This document shows, piece after piece, positions 16,856 through 25,284 of a stretch of 35,678 nt of DNA (within the stretch, counting starts at the first letter, position 1; every line of letters begins with the position of its first letter). This DNA is from CAYFJO01 sp964343305 (lineage in GTDB: Bacteria; Planctomycetota; Planctomycetia; Pirellulales; Pirellulaceae): NCBI GenBank assembly GCA_964343305.1, contig CAYFJO010000063.1:1-35678 (forward strand), given 5' to 3'. The position numbers and the translations under genes are program-made. The notes below the pieces were generated by a model. It did no database searches. It was not told the origin of the DNA and worked only from the letters and a program-made list of their open reading frames with translations.

Positions 16856-18859
16856 ATGTTAACACCTGATCAAATCCTCGGCCCCGACGGGCGGCTCGCG
16901 GCTCGGCTTGCTGGTTATGAATTTCGTAAGCAGCAGCTTGAGATGGCCGATGCGGTGGCGGTTTCGATTGCCGATGGACAGCATTTGGTTGTCGAAGCTG
17001 GGACCGGCGTTGGCAAGAGTTTTGCTTATCTTGTGCCGGCAATCCTCGCGGCGACGGATCCAGTGGATGAAGACCAGCGCCCGCCGCGGATCGTCGTATC
17101 AACTCACACGATCGCTCTGCAAGAACAATTGATCAACAAAGATATTCCGTTTTTGAACAGCGTGATTCCCCGCGAGTTCACGGCCGTGCTGGTCAAAGGA
17201 CGCAGCAACTATCTCAGCCTGCGGCGCCTCGAACGTGCCGGCGGGCGAGCCACCAGCACATTCCAATCGGAAGAAGAATTCGATCATCTTCGTCAAATCC
17301 AATCATGGTCCAAGTCAACGAACGATGGTTCGCTCAGTGATCTCGACTTCCGCCCGGCACACACTATTTGGGACGAAGCCAAGAGCGACAGTGGCAATTG
17401 CCGTGGTCGCAAGTGTCCGACGTTTAACAAGTGTTTTTATTACCTCGCGCGACGCCGAGCCCAACACGCGCAGATCCTGGTCGTCAACCACGCGCTGTTT
17501 TTCAGCGACTTGTCGTTGCGGCGGTTGGGTGTGAATCTGATCCCTGACTACGACGCCGTGATCTTGGACGAAGCGCACACGATCGAGTCGGTGGCCAGCG
17601 ACCATTTGGGGCTCGGCGTCACGTCGGGGCAAATCGACTATGTGCTGAACAAGTTGTACAACGACCGCACGAACAAGGGGCTGCTCGTGCATCACAAACT
17701 GGGTGAAGCACAACGTGCGGTCGTTGACTGTCACTATCGCGCCGAGGAGTTCTTTGGGGACATCGCGGGCTGGCACGCTCGACAAGAAAACTCAACCGGC
17801 CGCGTCCGCCAGGCGGGAATCGTCGCCAACAATCTCACTCCGGCGCTCGCCAAGTTGGCCAAGATCGTCAAGCACTTTGGTGACAAGCTGGACGACGAAA
17901 ATGAGCGGCAGGATTTCATCTCGGCACACGATCGGCTGGTCGTCCTGGCCGACGAGATCGAAGTGTGGCGCGGACAAGATCTCGAAGACGCGGTCTATTG
18001 GATCGATTCCAACACCAACTGGCGCGGCAAACCGCGCGTGAAACTCGCCGCCGCTCCGATCGACGTCGGTCCGGCGCTGCGTGAACATCTGTTCGACAAG
18101 ACACGCTCGGTCGTTTTGACCAGCGCCACGTTGTCGGTCGGCAAGAGAGGTTCGTTTGACTTCTTTCAGTCGCGAATTGGTTTGACGCAATGCGAGTCGC
18201 TCCAACTGGGCAGCCCGTTTGATTTTCGCGACCAGGCGAAGCTCATCCTGGTCCGTGGCATGCCGGATCCCAGCCGTGAGAAAATGAAATTCGAGCAACG
18301 ATGCGCCGACATGGTCAAGCGCTACGTCGCACAGACTGACGGCCACGCATTTGTATTGTTCACCAGCTACGATTTGCTGAGACGAACTGCGACGGACCTG
18401 ACGCGCTGGTTAACCGAACAAGGGCTTGGCCTGTACTCTCAAGCCGACGGCACGCCGCGCCACCAGATGCTGGAACGATTCAAAGCAAATCCGCGAGCGG
18501 TGCTGATGGGCACGGACAGTTTCTGGCAGGGAGTCGATGTTCCAGGCGAAGCGTTGCAGAACGTGATCATCACGAAATTGCCCTTCGCCGTGCCCGACCA
18601 ACCGCTGCTGGAAGCCCGGCTTGAATCAATCCGAGCGGCGGGCGGCAATCCGTTCATGGACTACCAATTGCCGGCCGCGATTATCAAATTCCGCCAAGGA
18701 TTCGGCCGTTTGATCCGCACGCAAGAAGACCATGGCATCGTCGTGGTGCTTGACCCCCGTGTCCGGACGAAACCCTATGGGCGGATGTTCGTCGATTCGC
18801 TACCCGATTGCGAAGTTGTCGAAGAAACGGTGGACGGCGAAGCGATCGAAGTGTTCTAG
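16856..18859 (+). CDS. dinG: DinG/XPD-type ATP-dependent DNA helicase
   Basis: This encodes 667 residues, the usual length. It is a superfamily 2 helicase: a Q-motif-like start is followed by Walker A AGTGVGKS (48-55), the DEAH box at 238-241 (VILDEAH), motif FTSYDLL, and the C-terminal GTDSFWQGVDVPG...KLPFAVPDQP and QGFGRLIR motifs of the DinG/YoaA branch. This family unwinds 5'-to-3' and usually holds a 4Fe-4S cluster. Three cluster cysteines are present at 182, 187 and 193 with the spacing of E. coli DinG Cys194/199/205. The fourth position, in KGRSNYLSLRRL, is Ser121 where E. coli has Cys120. The cluster may be three-Cys or altered. The substrate is probably branched, R-loop or damaged DNA. 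Confidence 0.92.
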   Translation: MLTPDQILGPDGRLAARLAGYEFRKQQLEMADAVAVSIADGQHLVVEAGTGVGKSFAYLVPAILAATDPVDEDQRPPRIVVSTHTIALQEQLINKDIPFLNSVIPREFTAVLVKGRSNYLSLRRLERAGGRATSTFQSEEEFDHLRQIQSWSKSTNDGSLSDLDFRPAHTIWDEAKSDSGNCRGRKCPTFNKCFYYLARRRAQHAQILVVNHALFFSDLSLRRLGVNLIPDYDAVILDEAHTIESVASDHLGLGVTSGQIDYVLNKLYNDRTNKGLLVHHKLGEAQRAVVDCHYRAEEFFGDIAGWHARQENSTGRVRQAGIVANNLTPALAKLAKIVKHFGDKLDDENERQDFISAHDRLVVLADEIEVWRGQDLEDAVYWIDSNTNWRGKPRVKLAAAPIDVGPALREHLFDKTRSVVLTSATLSVGKRGSFDFFQSRIGLTQCESLQLGSPFDFRDQAKLILVRGMPDPSREKMKFEQRCADMVKRYVAQTDGHAFVLFTSYDLLRRTATDLTRWLTEQGLGLYSQADGTPRHQMLERFKANPRAVLMGTDSFWQGVDVPGEALQNVIITKLPFAVPDQPLLEARLESIRAAGGNPFMDYQLPAAIIKFRQGFGRLIRTQEDHGIVVVLDPRVRTKPYGRMFVDSLPDCEVVEETVDGEAIEVF

Positions 18860-18910
18860 CAACCGCATGGAAATGTAATTGTCTCCAACCCGTCCGGTAT
18901 CGCAAAAACA

Positions 18911-19540
18911 TCATCGCGATTCGAATAACTCGCCCATCCACTTCGCGTCCTCGTCCGAAAGTAGTGGATTGAGCGGGCGCTGGTAGTCAATCGATAAATC
19001 GTAGCGGGCGCGATCGTACACTGTCGTGAATGCGATTTGCAGATCGAACGGCACGTCGCACTCATCCGGTCGCAACGGAATGGCAATGGTGGGCATCTTC
19101 TGCCGGATCGTCCACGGATAAACCTCGGTCTGTTGTTTACTGGTTCTGCTGGCGAGTATCAAATAATCACTACTTGGCAGCGTGCCGTGGCTTAACAATC
19201 GCGACCCACTTCGGAGCAAATCCATTTCAACTAAATTCGCGCGGCTCGCCAAAGCCTGTTGTCTCCATGCCAGGTAGGATTCGTTGCCTGATTCCTTCTC
19301 TGTGGGAGTGATGATTCGCAACGCAGTCACCGTTTGCTTCGTCGCGCAGTTGCGGATCACAAGATGCCTCGCCTGTTGCGCCGCATGATCAGAATTCGAG
19401 TCCTTCGCGATTCGCACAACATTGTCCGGCGCAACTTGTTGCCCTAGCAATTCAGCGATTACCACGTTAATCGATGCGTAGAAATCGTTCCATTCTTGGT
19501 CTTCGATAAATGGGTCCATGCCCGGAAATGGGGAAGGCAT
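18911..19540 (-). CDS. DUF4058 family protein, compact
   Basis: This encodes 209 residues from the ATG at 19540, chosen because the family nearly always starts MPSPFPGMDPF; a GTG 33 bases upstream would add an unrelated leader. Other family hallmarks are ALRIITPTEK, AWRQQALASRANLVEMDLLR, EVYPWTIRQKMPTIAIPLRP and a C-terminal DRARYDLSIDYQRP. The segment that usually lies between the N-terminal helix and the first of these (with the RPDVAV-type strand) appears to be missing, making the protein about 50 residues shorter than typical. The core resembles a restriction-endonuclease-like fold, but no activity is established. No Shine-Dalgarno sequence is evident. Confidence 0.85.
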   Translation of the reverse strand: MPSPFPGMDPFIEDQEWNDFYASINVVIAELLGQQVAPDNVVRIAKDSNSDHAAQQARHLVIRNCATKQTVTALRIITPTEKESGNESYLAWRQQALASRANLVEMDLLRSGSRLLSHGTLPSSDYLILASRTSKQQTEVYPWTIRQKMPTIAIPLRPDECDVPFDLQIAFTTVYDRARYDLSIDYQRPLNPLLSDEDAKWMGELFESR

Positions 19541-19661
19541 TTTTTGACTCGTAAGGAGATCGTTCACGAGCAACGGTTGTTACTGATCGGATTGTATTTA
19601 TACTTTAACGCGTTCGGTCAAACCGAGGTAATAGAGAAGTTTCCGTTTTGAGGAGTTTGTG

Positions 19662-20321
19662 ATGAGAAAGTTCATTGTAGCACATTTGGTTAGCGTGATA
19701 TTTTTGGCCACGGGATCCGTGATTTGTGCCGAAGACGGCTGGGTGTCGCTGTTTGACGGCAAGTCGTTGGACGGCTGGATCCAAAAGAATGGCACAGCAA
19801 AGTATGAAGTGAAGGACGGCACGGTCCATGGCACGACCAACGAAGGCAGCCCGAATTCGTTTCTTTGCACGAAGAAACTGTACGGTGATTTTGAACTCGA
19901 ATTTGAGGTCAAAGTTCACGACAAACTTAATTCCGGTGTTCAGATTCGTTCGCAAACGAAACCGACCAACGACGGGTCGTTTGGTCGAGTCAACGGTCCG
20001 CAAGTGGAAATCGAAGCTGGTCCCGCCGAAGCTGGCTATGTCTATGGCGAAGCAACCGGCCGCGGTTGGCTCACGCCCAAGGAACGATTGATTCCTCATA
20101 AACATTTCAAAAACGGCCAGTGGAACAAATTTCGTGTGGTTGCCAAAGGACCCAGAATTCAAACGTGGATCAACGGCGAGCCGATCGAAGACTTGACCGA
20201 CGAACCGATTTACAAGACGCATCCCAAAGGATTCATTGGTCTGCAAGTCCACGGAATCAGAAAAGGCAGCGGCCCTTACGATGTGGCGTGGCGAAACATT
20301 CGCCTTCGTGAAATTCAGTAG
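19662..20321 (+). CDS. DUF1080 / 3-keto-disaccharide hydrolase domain secreted protein
   Basis: This encodes 219 residues. AGGAG at 19651-19655 sits 6 bases before the ATG at 19662, which is preferred to a GTG three bases earlier. A signal peptide (about 1-22) is followed by a single concanavalin-like beta-sandwich: the opening GWVSLFDGKSLDGW, the middle YGDFELEFEVKV and SGVQIRS, then NGPQVEIE, GQWNKFRVVAKG, TWINGEPIEDL and the end GLQVHGIRKG...VAWRNIRLREI. Members in planctomycetes are numerous and are thought to bind or cleave modified sugars outside the cell. It is alone, followed by a strong bidirectional terminator. Confidence 0.9.
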   Translation: MRKFIVAHLVSVIFLATGSVICAEDGWVSLFDGKSLDGWIQKNGTAKYEVKDGTVHGTTNEGSPNSFLCTKKLYGDFELEFEVKVHDKLNSGVQIRSQTKPTNDGSFGRVNGPQVEIEAGPAEAGYVYGEATGRGWLTPKERLIPHKHFKNGQWNKFRVVAKGPRIQTWINGEPIEDLTDEPIYKTHPKGFIGLQVHGIRKGSGPYDVAWRNIRLREIQ

Positions 20322-20345
20322 TCAGCGAGCAAACGTCGCACGAAA

Positions 20346-20385
20346 AAACCTCCGAAGTTTCCGAAACTTCGGAGGTTTCTCTTTT
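20346..20385. terminator. Bidirectional rho-independent terminator
   Basis: A perfect 15-bp stem, AAACCTCCGAAGTTT at 20346-20360 against 20364-20378, has a 3-base loop. It is flanked by TTTCTCTTTT on the plus side and by AAAAAA (20343-20348) that gives a T-run on the minus side. It lies between the convergent DUF1080 gene and clpC, so it can stop transcription of both. Confidence 0.92.
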
Positions 20386-20400
20386 GCACTCCAGCGGAAA

Positions 20401-22992
20401 TCATTCCGTGGCTTCACCGGAAGATTCTTCGACTTCCGCCGAGCCGCCATCTCCAGCAACGGCGACAACGGCTTCTTCCTCTTTTTCTTCCTCTTCCAAT
20501 TCGCCCGTGAATTTGAGATTCTTGATCTTGCCATCGTCGTTACGGTCGACGACAACCCGGATCTTGTTCATGCCTTGGAATTCGCCTTGAAGCAGGTTCT
20601 CGGACAACGGATCTTCGACGAAGTTTTCGATGGCACGTCGAAGCGGACGAGCACCGAAGTCGAGATTGGAACCCTTTTTGATCAAGAATTCTTTCGCATC
20701 GTTGGACAATTCTAGCGCATAGCCACGCTCTTCGAGTCGCTCGCGGACCTTCGATAGCTCCAAATCAATGACCAGTTTCAGATCCAATGTCGTCAGATGG
20801 CGGAATACGATGACATCGTCCAGACGATTGAGAAATTCGGGCCGGAAGTATTTCTCGATCTGTTCCTGGACACGATCCTTCATCGACTCGTAGGACGCAT
20901 CATCCGAAGTGGCGGTGGGCAGACCGAAGGCCGATTCGTTCTTGATCGCTTCGGCACCGGCATTCGTGGTCATGATCATGATCACGTTGCGGAAGTCGAC
21001 GTTGCGACCGAAGCTGTCGGTCAAGCGGCCTTCTTCCATGACTTGCAACAACATGTTGAAGCAGTCCGGATGTGCCTTTTCGATTTCGTCGAGCAATACG
21101 ACGGCATAGGGACGGCGACGAATCTTCTCAGTCAACTGGCCGCCTTCCTCGTAGCCAACGTAGCCGGGAGGGGCACCGATCAAGCGGCTAACATTGTGCT
21201 TTTCCATGTACTCGCTCATGTCGATCTGAACAAGTGCGTCGTCGTCGCCGAACATAAACTCAGCGAGCGCTTTGGCGAGCAACGTTTTGCCAACGCCCGT
21301 GGGCCCCGCGAAAATGAATGAACCCATGGGACGCTTGGGGTCTTTCAAACCACTGCGACTACGTCGAACGGCTTTGGAGATGGCCTTGATCGCTTCGTCC
21401 TGGCTGATCACGCGGTTGTGCAGATCCTTTTCCATCTGCATCAGCCGCATGCTGTCTTCGGTCGACAATCGCGTGAGTGGAATGCCGGTCATCTTCGAAA
21501 CGACTTCGGCAATGATTTCTTCGTCCACAACGCCTTCATTTTCACGAGACTTATCACGCCATTCCTTGGTGATCTTCTCTTTTTTCTTCTTCAACTTGTC
21601 GGCTTTGTCACGCAACGACGCGGCCTTTTCGAAGTCTTGATTCGCGACTGCTTCTTCCTTTTCCTTGTTCAATCGCTCGACTTCTTCGTCGATTTCTTTT
21701 AAGTCGGGCGGACGGGTCATCGTGCGGAGCCTCACCCGTGCACCGGATTCGTCGATCACGTCGATGGCTTTGTCCGGCAAGCAGCGACCGGTGATGTAAC
21801 GGCCGGACAGTTCCACCGCGGAATCCAGTGCATCATCGGTGATCTGCACACGGTGATGATCTTCATAACGCTCGCGAAGTCCTTTGAGGATTTCGACGGT
21901 TTCTTTCATCGAGGTCGGTTCAACGATGATTTCCTGGAATCGTCGAGCGAGAGCGTTATCTTTTTCGATGTACTTGCGGTATTCGTCCAGTGTTGTGGCA
22001 CCGATGCATTGAATCTCGCCGCGGGACAAAGCTGGCTTGAGCACGTTGGCCGCGTCGATCGCACCCTCAGCACCGCCAGCTCCGACCAGCGTGTGCAGCT
22101 CGTCGATAAACAGAATTGTGTTTTTGGCACGTCGGACTTCGTTCATCACGGCCTTGATGCGTTCCTCGAACTGGCCGCGATATTTTGTGCCGGCAACCAT
22201 CATGGCCAAGTCGAGGACGACGATCCGTTTATCGGCCAACAATTCCGGTACGTTGCCACCGATGACTCGTTGAGCAAATCCCTCGACGATGGCCGTCTTG
22301 CCAACGCCTGCTTCGCCCAACAGCACGGGGTTGTTCTTGGTTCGACGGCAAAGAATCTGCAATGCCCGTTCGATTTCTCGTTCACGGCCGATCACTGGAT
22401 CGAGCTTCTTTTGACGAGCGAGTTCGGTCAAGTCGCGGCCAAAACTATCCAGAGCCGGCGTCTTCGATTTGCCGCTCTTGCCGCTGCGACCTTCTCGTCC
22501 TTCGCCACCTTCGAGATCCGTGCCGCCACGTTCGCCGCCTTCGCCACCTTCGAGCCCGTGGCCCAGCAGGTTCAAGACTTCCTCGCGAACTTCTTCAAGC
22601 TTCAGGCCAAGATTCATCAGCACTTGCGCCGCGACACCTTCCTGTTCGCGAAGCAAGCCCAGCAAAATGTGCTCGGTGCCGACGTAGTTGTGATTCAGGT
22701 TGCGAGCCTCTTCCATCGAGTATTCAATGACCTTCTTGGCTCGCGGGGTTTGCGGCAGTTTGCCCATCGTGACCATTTCAGGCCCGCTTTGGACGAGCTT
22801 CTCGACTTCGAGACGGATCTTGCGCAGATCCACGTCCAAGTTCTTCAAGACGTTGGCGGCAACTCCGCTGCCTTCTTTGACCAAGCCCAACAGGATGTGC
22901 TCAGTACCAATGTACTCGTGGTTGAATCTTTGCGCTTCCTGATTCGCAAGTTGCATGACTTTTCGTGCGCGGTCAGTAAATCGTTCGTACAT
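20401..22992 (-). CDS. clpC: ClpC-type AAA+ ATPase chaperone
   Basis: This encodes 863 residues. The ATG at 22992 is chosen because the family starts MYERFTDRARKV and GGGGGAG lies just upstream. The order is: two Clp N repeats (about 1-145, each with the (F/L)NHxYxGTEHILLGL signature), a Gly/Glu-rich linker (about 148-180), AAA1 with Walker A GEAGVGKT (226-233), a UVR/M-domain coiled segment (about 432-475), AAA2 with Walker A GPTGVGKT (563-570), and an acidic tail. ClpC unfolds proteins for ClpP and usually depends on adaptor proteins bound by the N- and M-domains. ClpP and McsA/McsB are not in this window. The long Gly/Glu linker is unusual; the acidic tail is a lineage feature or an adaptor-binding element. 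Confidence 0.95.
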   Translation of the reverse strand: MYERFTDRARKVMQLANQEAQRFNHEYIGTEHILLGLVKEGSGVAANVLKNLDVDLRKIRLEVEKLVQSGPEMVTMGKLPQTPRAKKVIEYSMEEARNLNHNYVGTEHILLGLLREQEGVAAQVLMNLGLKLEEVREEVLNLLGHGLEGGEGGERGGTDLEGGEGREGRSGKSGKSKTPALDSFGRDLTELARQKKLDPVIGREREIERALQILCRRTKNNPVLLGEAGVGKTAIVEGFAQRVIGGNVPELLADKRIVVLDLAMMVAGTKYRGQFEERIKAVMNEVRRAKNTILFIDELHTLVGAGGAEGAIDAANVLKPALSRGEIQCIGATTLDEYRKYIEKDNALARRFQEIIVEPTSMKETVEILKGLRERYEDHHRVQITDDALDSAVELSGRYITGRCLPDKAIDVIDESGARVRLRTMTRPPDLKEIDEEVERLNKEKEEAVANQDFEKAASLRDKADKLKKKKEKITKEWRDKSRENEGVVDEEIIAEVVSKMTGIPLTRLSTEDSMRLMQMEKDLHNRVISQDEAIKAISKAVRRSRSGLKDPKRPMGSFIFAGPTGVGKTLLAKALAEFMFGDDDALVQIDMSEYMEKHNVSRLIGAPPGYVGYEEGGQLTEKIRRRPYAVVLLDEIEKAHPDCFNMLLQVMEEGRLTDSFGRNVDFRNVIMIMTTNAGAEAIKNESAFGLPTATSDDASYESMKDRVQEQIEKYFRPEFLNRLDDVIVFRHLTTLDLKLVIDLELSKVRERLEERGYALELSNDAKEFLIKKGSNLDFGARPLRRAIENFVEDPLSENLLQGEFQGMNKIRVVVDRNDDGKIKNLKFTGELEEEEKEEEAVVAVAGDGGSAEVEESSGEATE

Positions 22993-23071
22993 GGTATCTC
23001 CCCCTGGGACCAAAGGTTGTCACCGTCGGTCGAGGTTTGGGATTCATTTCCTAGTTGATTGTTTGTTTTCC

Positions 23072-23147
23072 TCGTTTAACGGCAAGCCGAAGGCGACTGC
23101 GTTTCTTCAACCCAAAACGCAGTCGCCTTCGGCTTGCCGTTAAACGA
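23072..23147. repeat. Perfect 33-bp inverted repeat, REP-like copy B
   Basis: Arms 23072-23104 and 23115-23147 are exact complements of 33 bases with a 10-base loop. The outer sequence TCGTTTAACGGCAAGCCGAA recurs at 27026-27045, and a variant occurs at 11004. It lies just downstream of the stop of the TPR membrane-protein gene and upstream of clpC, so it may act as a 3' end stabiliser or as a barrier to transcription. No T-run follows on the minus strand. Confidence 0.92.
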
Positions 23148-23154
23148 ATTTAGA

Positions 23155-23769
23155 TTACGCCGCCTTGGCAAAGTCGGGTGGAATCGCTCCTTCGCTCGCA
23201 GGCTCCGTTTCGTCGTCAACCACATCGTCCTCAAGTTCAGCGGGTTGGGCAAGGCGGGCCAGCAACTGTTGTTCGCGGTGGATTTCCAAATACCACTTGT
23301 TGCTGCCGGGTTGACGTTGCAACGTTTTGAGCTGCTGTTGCGCTTCGTCGAATCGATTTGTGTGACGAAACAAAGTTGCCAGCATCAAATGTGCATCAAC
23401 ATCTTCCGGATTGATCCGCAAAATGCGGCGAACCAACGCTTCGACCTCAATCCAATGGCCGCATAAGTACTCCGTCTGGGCTTCGAGAAACAAGTCCTCG
23501 GTCTCAGACGAGTCAAATTCAGATGAACTGAGTTGGGGCAAATTCCAGTAACTTCGCCAAGCGGCAACGAACCAGACAATTCCAATCACAGGCCAAGTCA
23601 GGCTCGGCAACTGGAATCCCAACCAATCCGTCCAAACAAAACAACTAATCAATGCAACATTCAAACACACCGCGAAGACAATCGCCGCCAGGAGCCCACT
23701 CCAATCACCTCGCAACCAAAGCCGGGCGAGACCGGGCCACAGACACAGCCATTTCTCCGTTAAACGCAT
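23155..23769 (-). CDS. TPR-containing membrane protein
   Basis: This encodes 204 residues. Two hydrophobic helices (about 26-45 and 54-70) are followed by a soluble helical part (about 85-170) that reads as tetratricopeptide-like repeats (VEALVRRILRINPEDVDAHL, then RFDEAQQQLKTLQR). An acidic C-terminus follows. GGAG lies 9 bases upstream of the ATG at 23769. It is probably a scaffold protein in the cytoplasmic membrane; no partner can be named. It lies upstream of clpC on the same strand, but a large palindrome separates them. Confidence 0.75.
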   Translation of the reverse strand: MRLTEKWLCLWPGLARLWLRGDWSGLLAAIVFAVCLNVALISCFVWTDWLGFQLPSLTWPVIGIVWFVAAWRSYWNLPQLSSSEFDSSETEDLFLEAQTEYLCGHWIEVEALVRRILRINPEDVDAHLMLATLFRHTNRFDEAQQQLKTLQRQPGSNKWYLEIHREQQLLARLAQPAELEDDVVDDETEPASEGAIPPDFAKAA

Positions 23770-23804
23770 TGATGCTTGCTCCAGCTACATTCCTTCGTAG
23801 CGAC

Positions 23805-23866
23805 GTAGGGTGTGTGGAACACATCAATTTCAATGCCAATTGGTTGGTGCGTTTCACACACCCTAC
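23805..23866. repeat. Inverted repeat GTAGGGTGTGTG
   Basis: GTAGGGTGTGTG at 23805-23816 is the exact complement of CACACACCCTAC at 23855-23866, with a 38-base spacer. A related sequence, TAGGGTGCACGAAGCAC, is present on the minus strand at about 15133-15149. It looks like a dispersed intergenic element rather than a terminator, since it lies upstream of the minus-strand gene start. Confidence 0.7.
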
Positions 23867-24222
23867 TGTTGCTTCGGAATTGTAACCCGCAGTTAAAGGC
23901 GGAGCAAGGCAAGTTAAAGCCAGTATTGAGTTTAGGTTAAGTGCGGTTCTCCGGTTTGTGTTGTTTGATTGGGTTCGTCTTTGGGTAGTCACGAGTGTTG
24001 AACCGATGGTTCGCTTTGGCAGTCATACAGTCTGCGACCACGACGGTCGCAGGTGATCGCACAATATGTACCATTCTACGTTTGGCAAGAGAAAAATACC
24101 GTCATGGAATCGCCGGACTTGGGGTCAGCATTTGACTTACACCAAATTGAGTTTTTTTAAGGAACGTTATTCGCAAGCTCGTGGCAATTGTCACTGAGAT
24201 GCCAATATGACAGATTGGAGAC
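23867..24222. other. Non-coding interval upstream of thiE
   Basis: No coding segment is supported. It contains a compact hairpin, CTGCGACC (24032-24039) against GGTCGCAG (24045-24052). A short CTGAGA sequence near 24195 is part of the TPP riboswitch consensus, but the rest of the aptamer is absent. Confidence 0.5.
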
Positions 24223-25284
24223 ATGGATTCCGCACGGGAAATCACTGACGCAATGCGAATTATCGATGCAAACTTCAACCGCGCGTCGGAAGGGTTGCGC
24301 GTGATCGAAGAGTACCTGCGATTCGTTCTGGATGACTCACATTTGACGTCGATCTGCAAGCACTTACGCCATCAGTTGGCCGAAGCTTCGTCACAAAACC
24401 CAATTGACCGGCGTACGGCGGCCCGCGACACGCAGACCGACGTTGGCACAGAAATCTCGACACCTGGAGAGGTCTCACGGCCATCAAACGCATCCGTTGC
24501 TCAAGCAAGCATCAAGCGCGTGCAGCAAGCATTGCGTTGCCTGGAAGAGTATTCCAAGACGATCGACTCCAATACGTCAGCCGCGTTTGAGGCAATTCGG
24601 TACGAAAGTTACACGCTCGAAAAAGCGATTCAATCGACGGAGACCGGTCGATCACGATTAGACGGGCGGACGTTGTATGTTTTGGCGGACGGAGCGAAGT
24701 CTCTTGAAGCGTTCCGTCAGCGAAACAAGGATCTGTTCGACGCTGGTGTCCGCATCATGCAACTGCGTGACAAGTCATTGGCCGATCGCGATTTGCTGGA
24801 ACGTGCCAACTTGCTACGCGAGCAAACACGCAACACGGACACGATGTTCGTTATGAATGACCGGCCTGATCTCGCCGTGTTGTCGCGGGCCGACGGAATT
24901 CATGTCGGCCAGGAAGAACTTTCCGTCAAAGACGTGCGAAGAATCGTCGGGCCGACAATGTTGATCGGAGTTTCCACGCATTCGATCCAACAGGCACGGC
25001 AGGCCGTGTTGGACGGAGCCAACTACATCGGTGTCGGTCCGACCTTTCCATCGAACACCAAACAGTTCGATCAGTTCACCGGCATCGAACTCTTGACGCA
25101 AGTCAGCAGCGAGATCTCGTTGCCAGCGTTTGCTATCGGCGGAATCAACGGCGAGAACCTTTCGCAAGTTATCGGCAGCGGTTTTTGCAGAATTGCTGTG
25201 AGTCACGCCGTGACGAGCGCAGTGGATCCCGCCAGTGCCGTTAGAGAATTGCTTTCGAGTCTTAGTGATTCAACGCATGTTTGA
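24223..25284 (+). CDS. thiE: Thiamine phosphate synthase with N-terminal extension
   Basis: This encodes 353 residues. The N-terminal domain (about 1-140, with MRIIDANFNRASEGLRVIEE near 11-30) is the helical extension found in cyanobacterial-type ThiE proteins. The C-terminal half is the ThiE TIM barrel: IMQLRDKSL, FVMNDRPDLA, DGIHVGQEEL, GVSTHS, YIGVGPTFPSNTK and AFAIGGI, covering the diphosphate and pyrimidine sites. It joins HMP pyrophosphate and thiazole phosphate to give thiamine phosphate. TTGGAG lies 3 bases before the ATG. The 3' end overlaps the 3' end of the convergent tlpA-like gene by 23 bases. Confidence 0.93.
   Translation: MDSAREITDAMRIIDANFNRASEGLRVIEEYLRFVLDDSHLTSICKHLRHQLAEASSQNPIDRRTAARDTQTDVGTEISTPGEVSRPSNASVAQASIKRVQQALRCLEEYSKTIDSNTSAAFEAIRYESYTLEKAIQSTETGRSRLDGRTLYVLADGAKSLEAFRQRNKDLFDAGVRIMQLRDKSLADRDLLERANLLREQTRNTDTMFVMNDRPDLAVLSRADGIHVGQEELSVKDVRRIVGPTMLIGVSTHSIQQARQAVLDGANYIGVGPTFPSNTKQFDQFTGIELLTQVSSEISLPAFAIGGINGENLSQVIGSGFCRIAVSHAVTSAVDPASAVRELLSSLSDSTHV

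Noticed and set aside
21853..23058. Plus-strand frame of 401 codons opposite clpC
   Set aside because: A shadow of the highly conserved clpC sequence, without domain or start signal.
24190..24222. CTGAGA sequence before thiE as part of a TPP riboswitch
   Set aside because: The second conserved TPP element (ACCTGAtctGG type) and the P1-P5 stems are absent.
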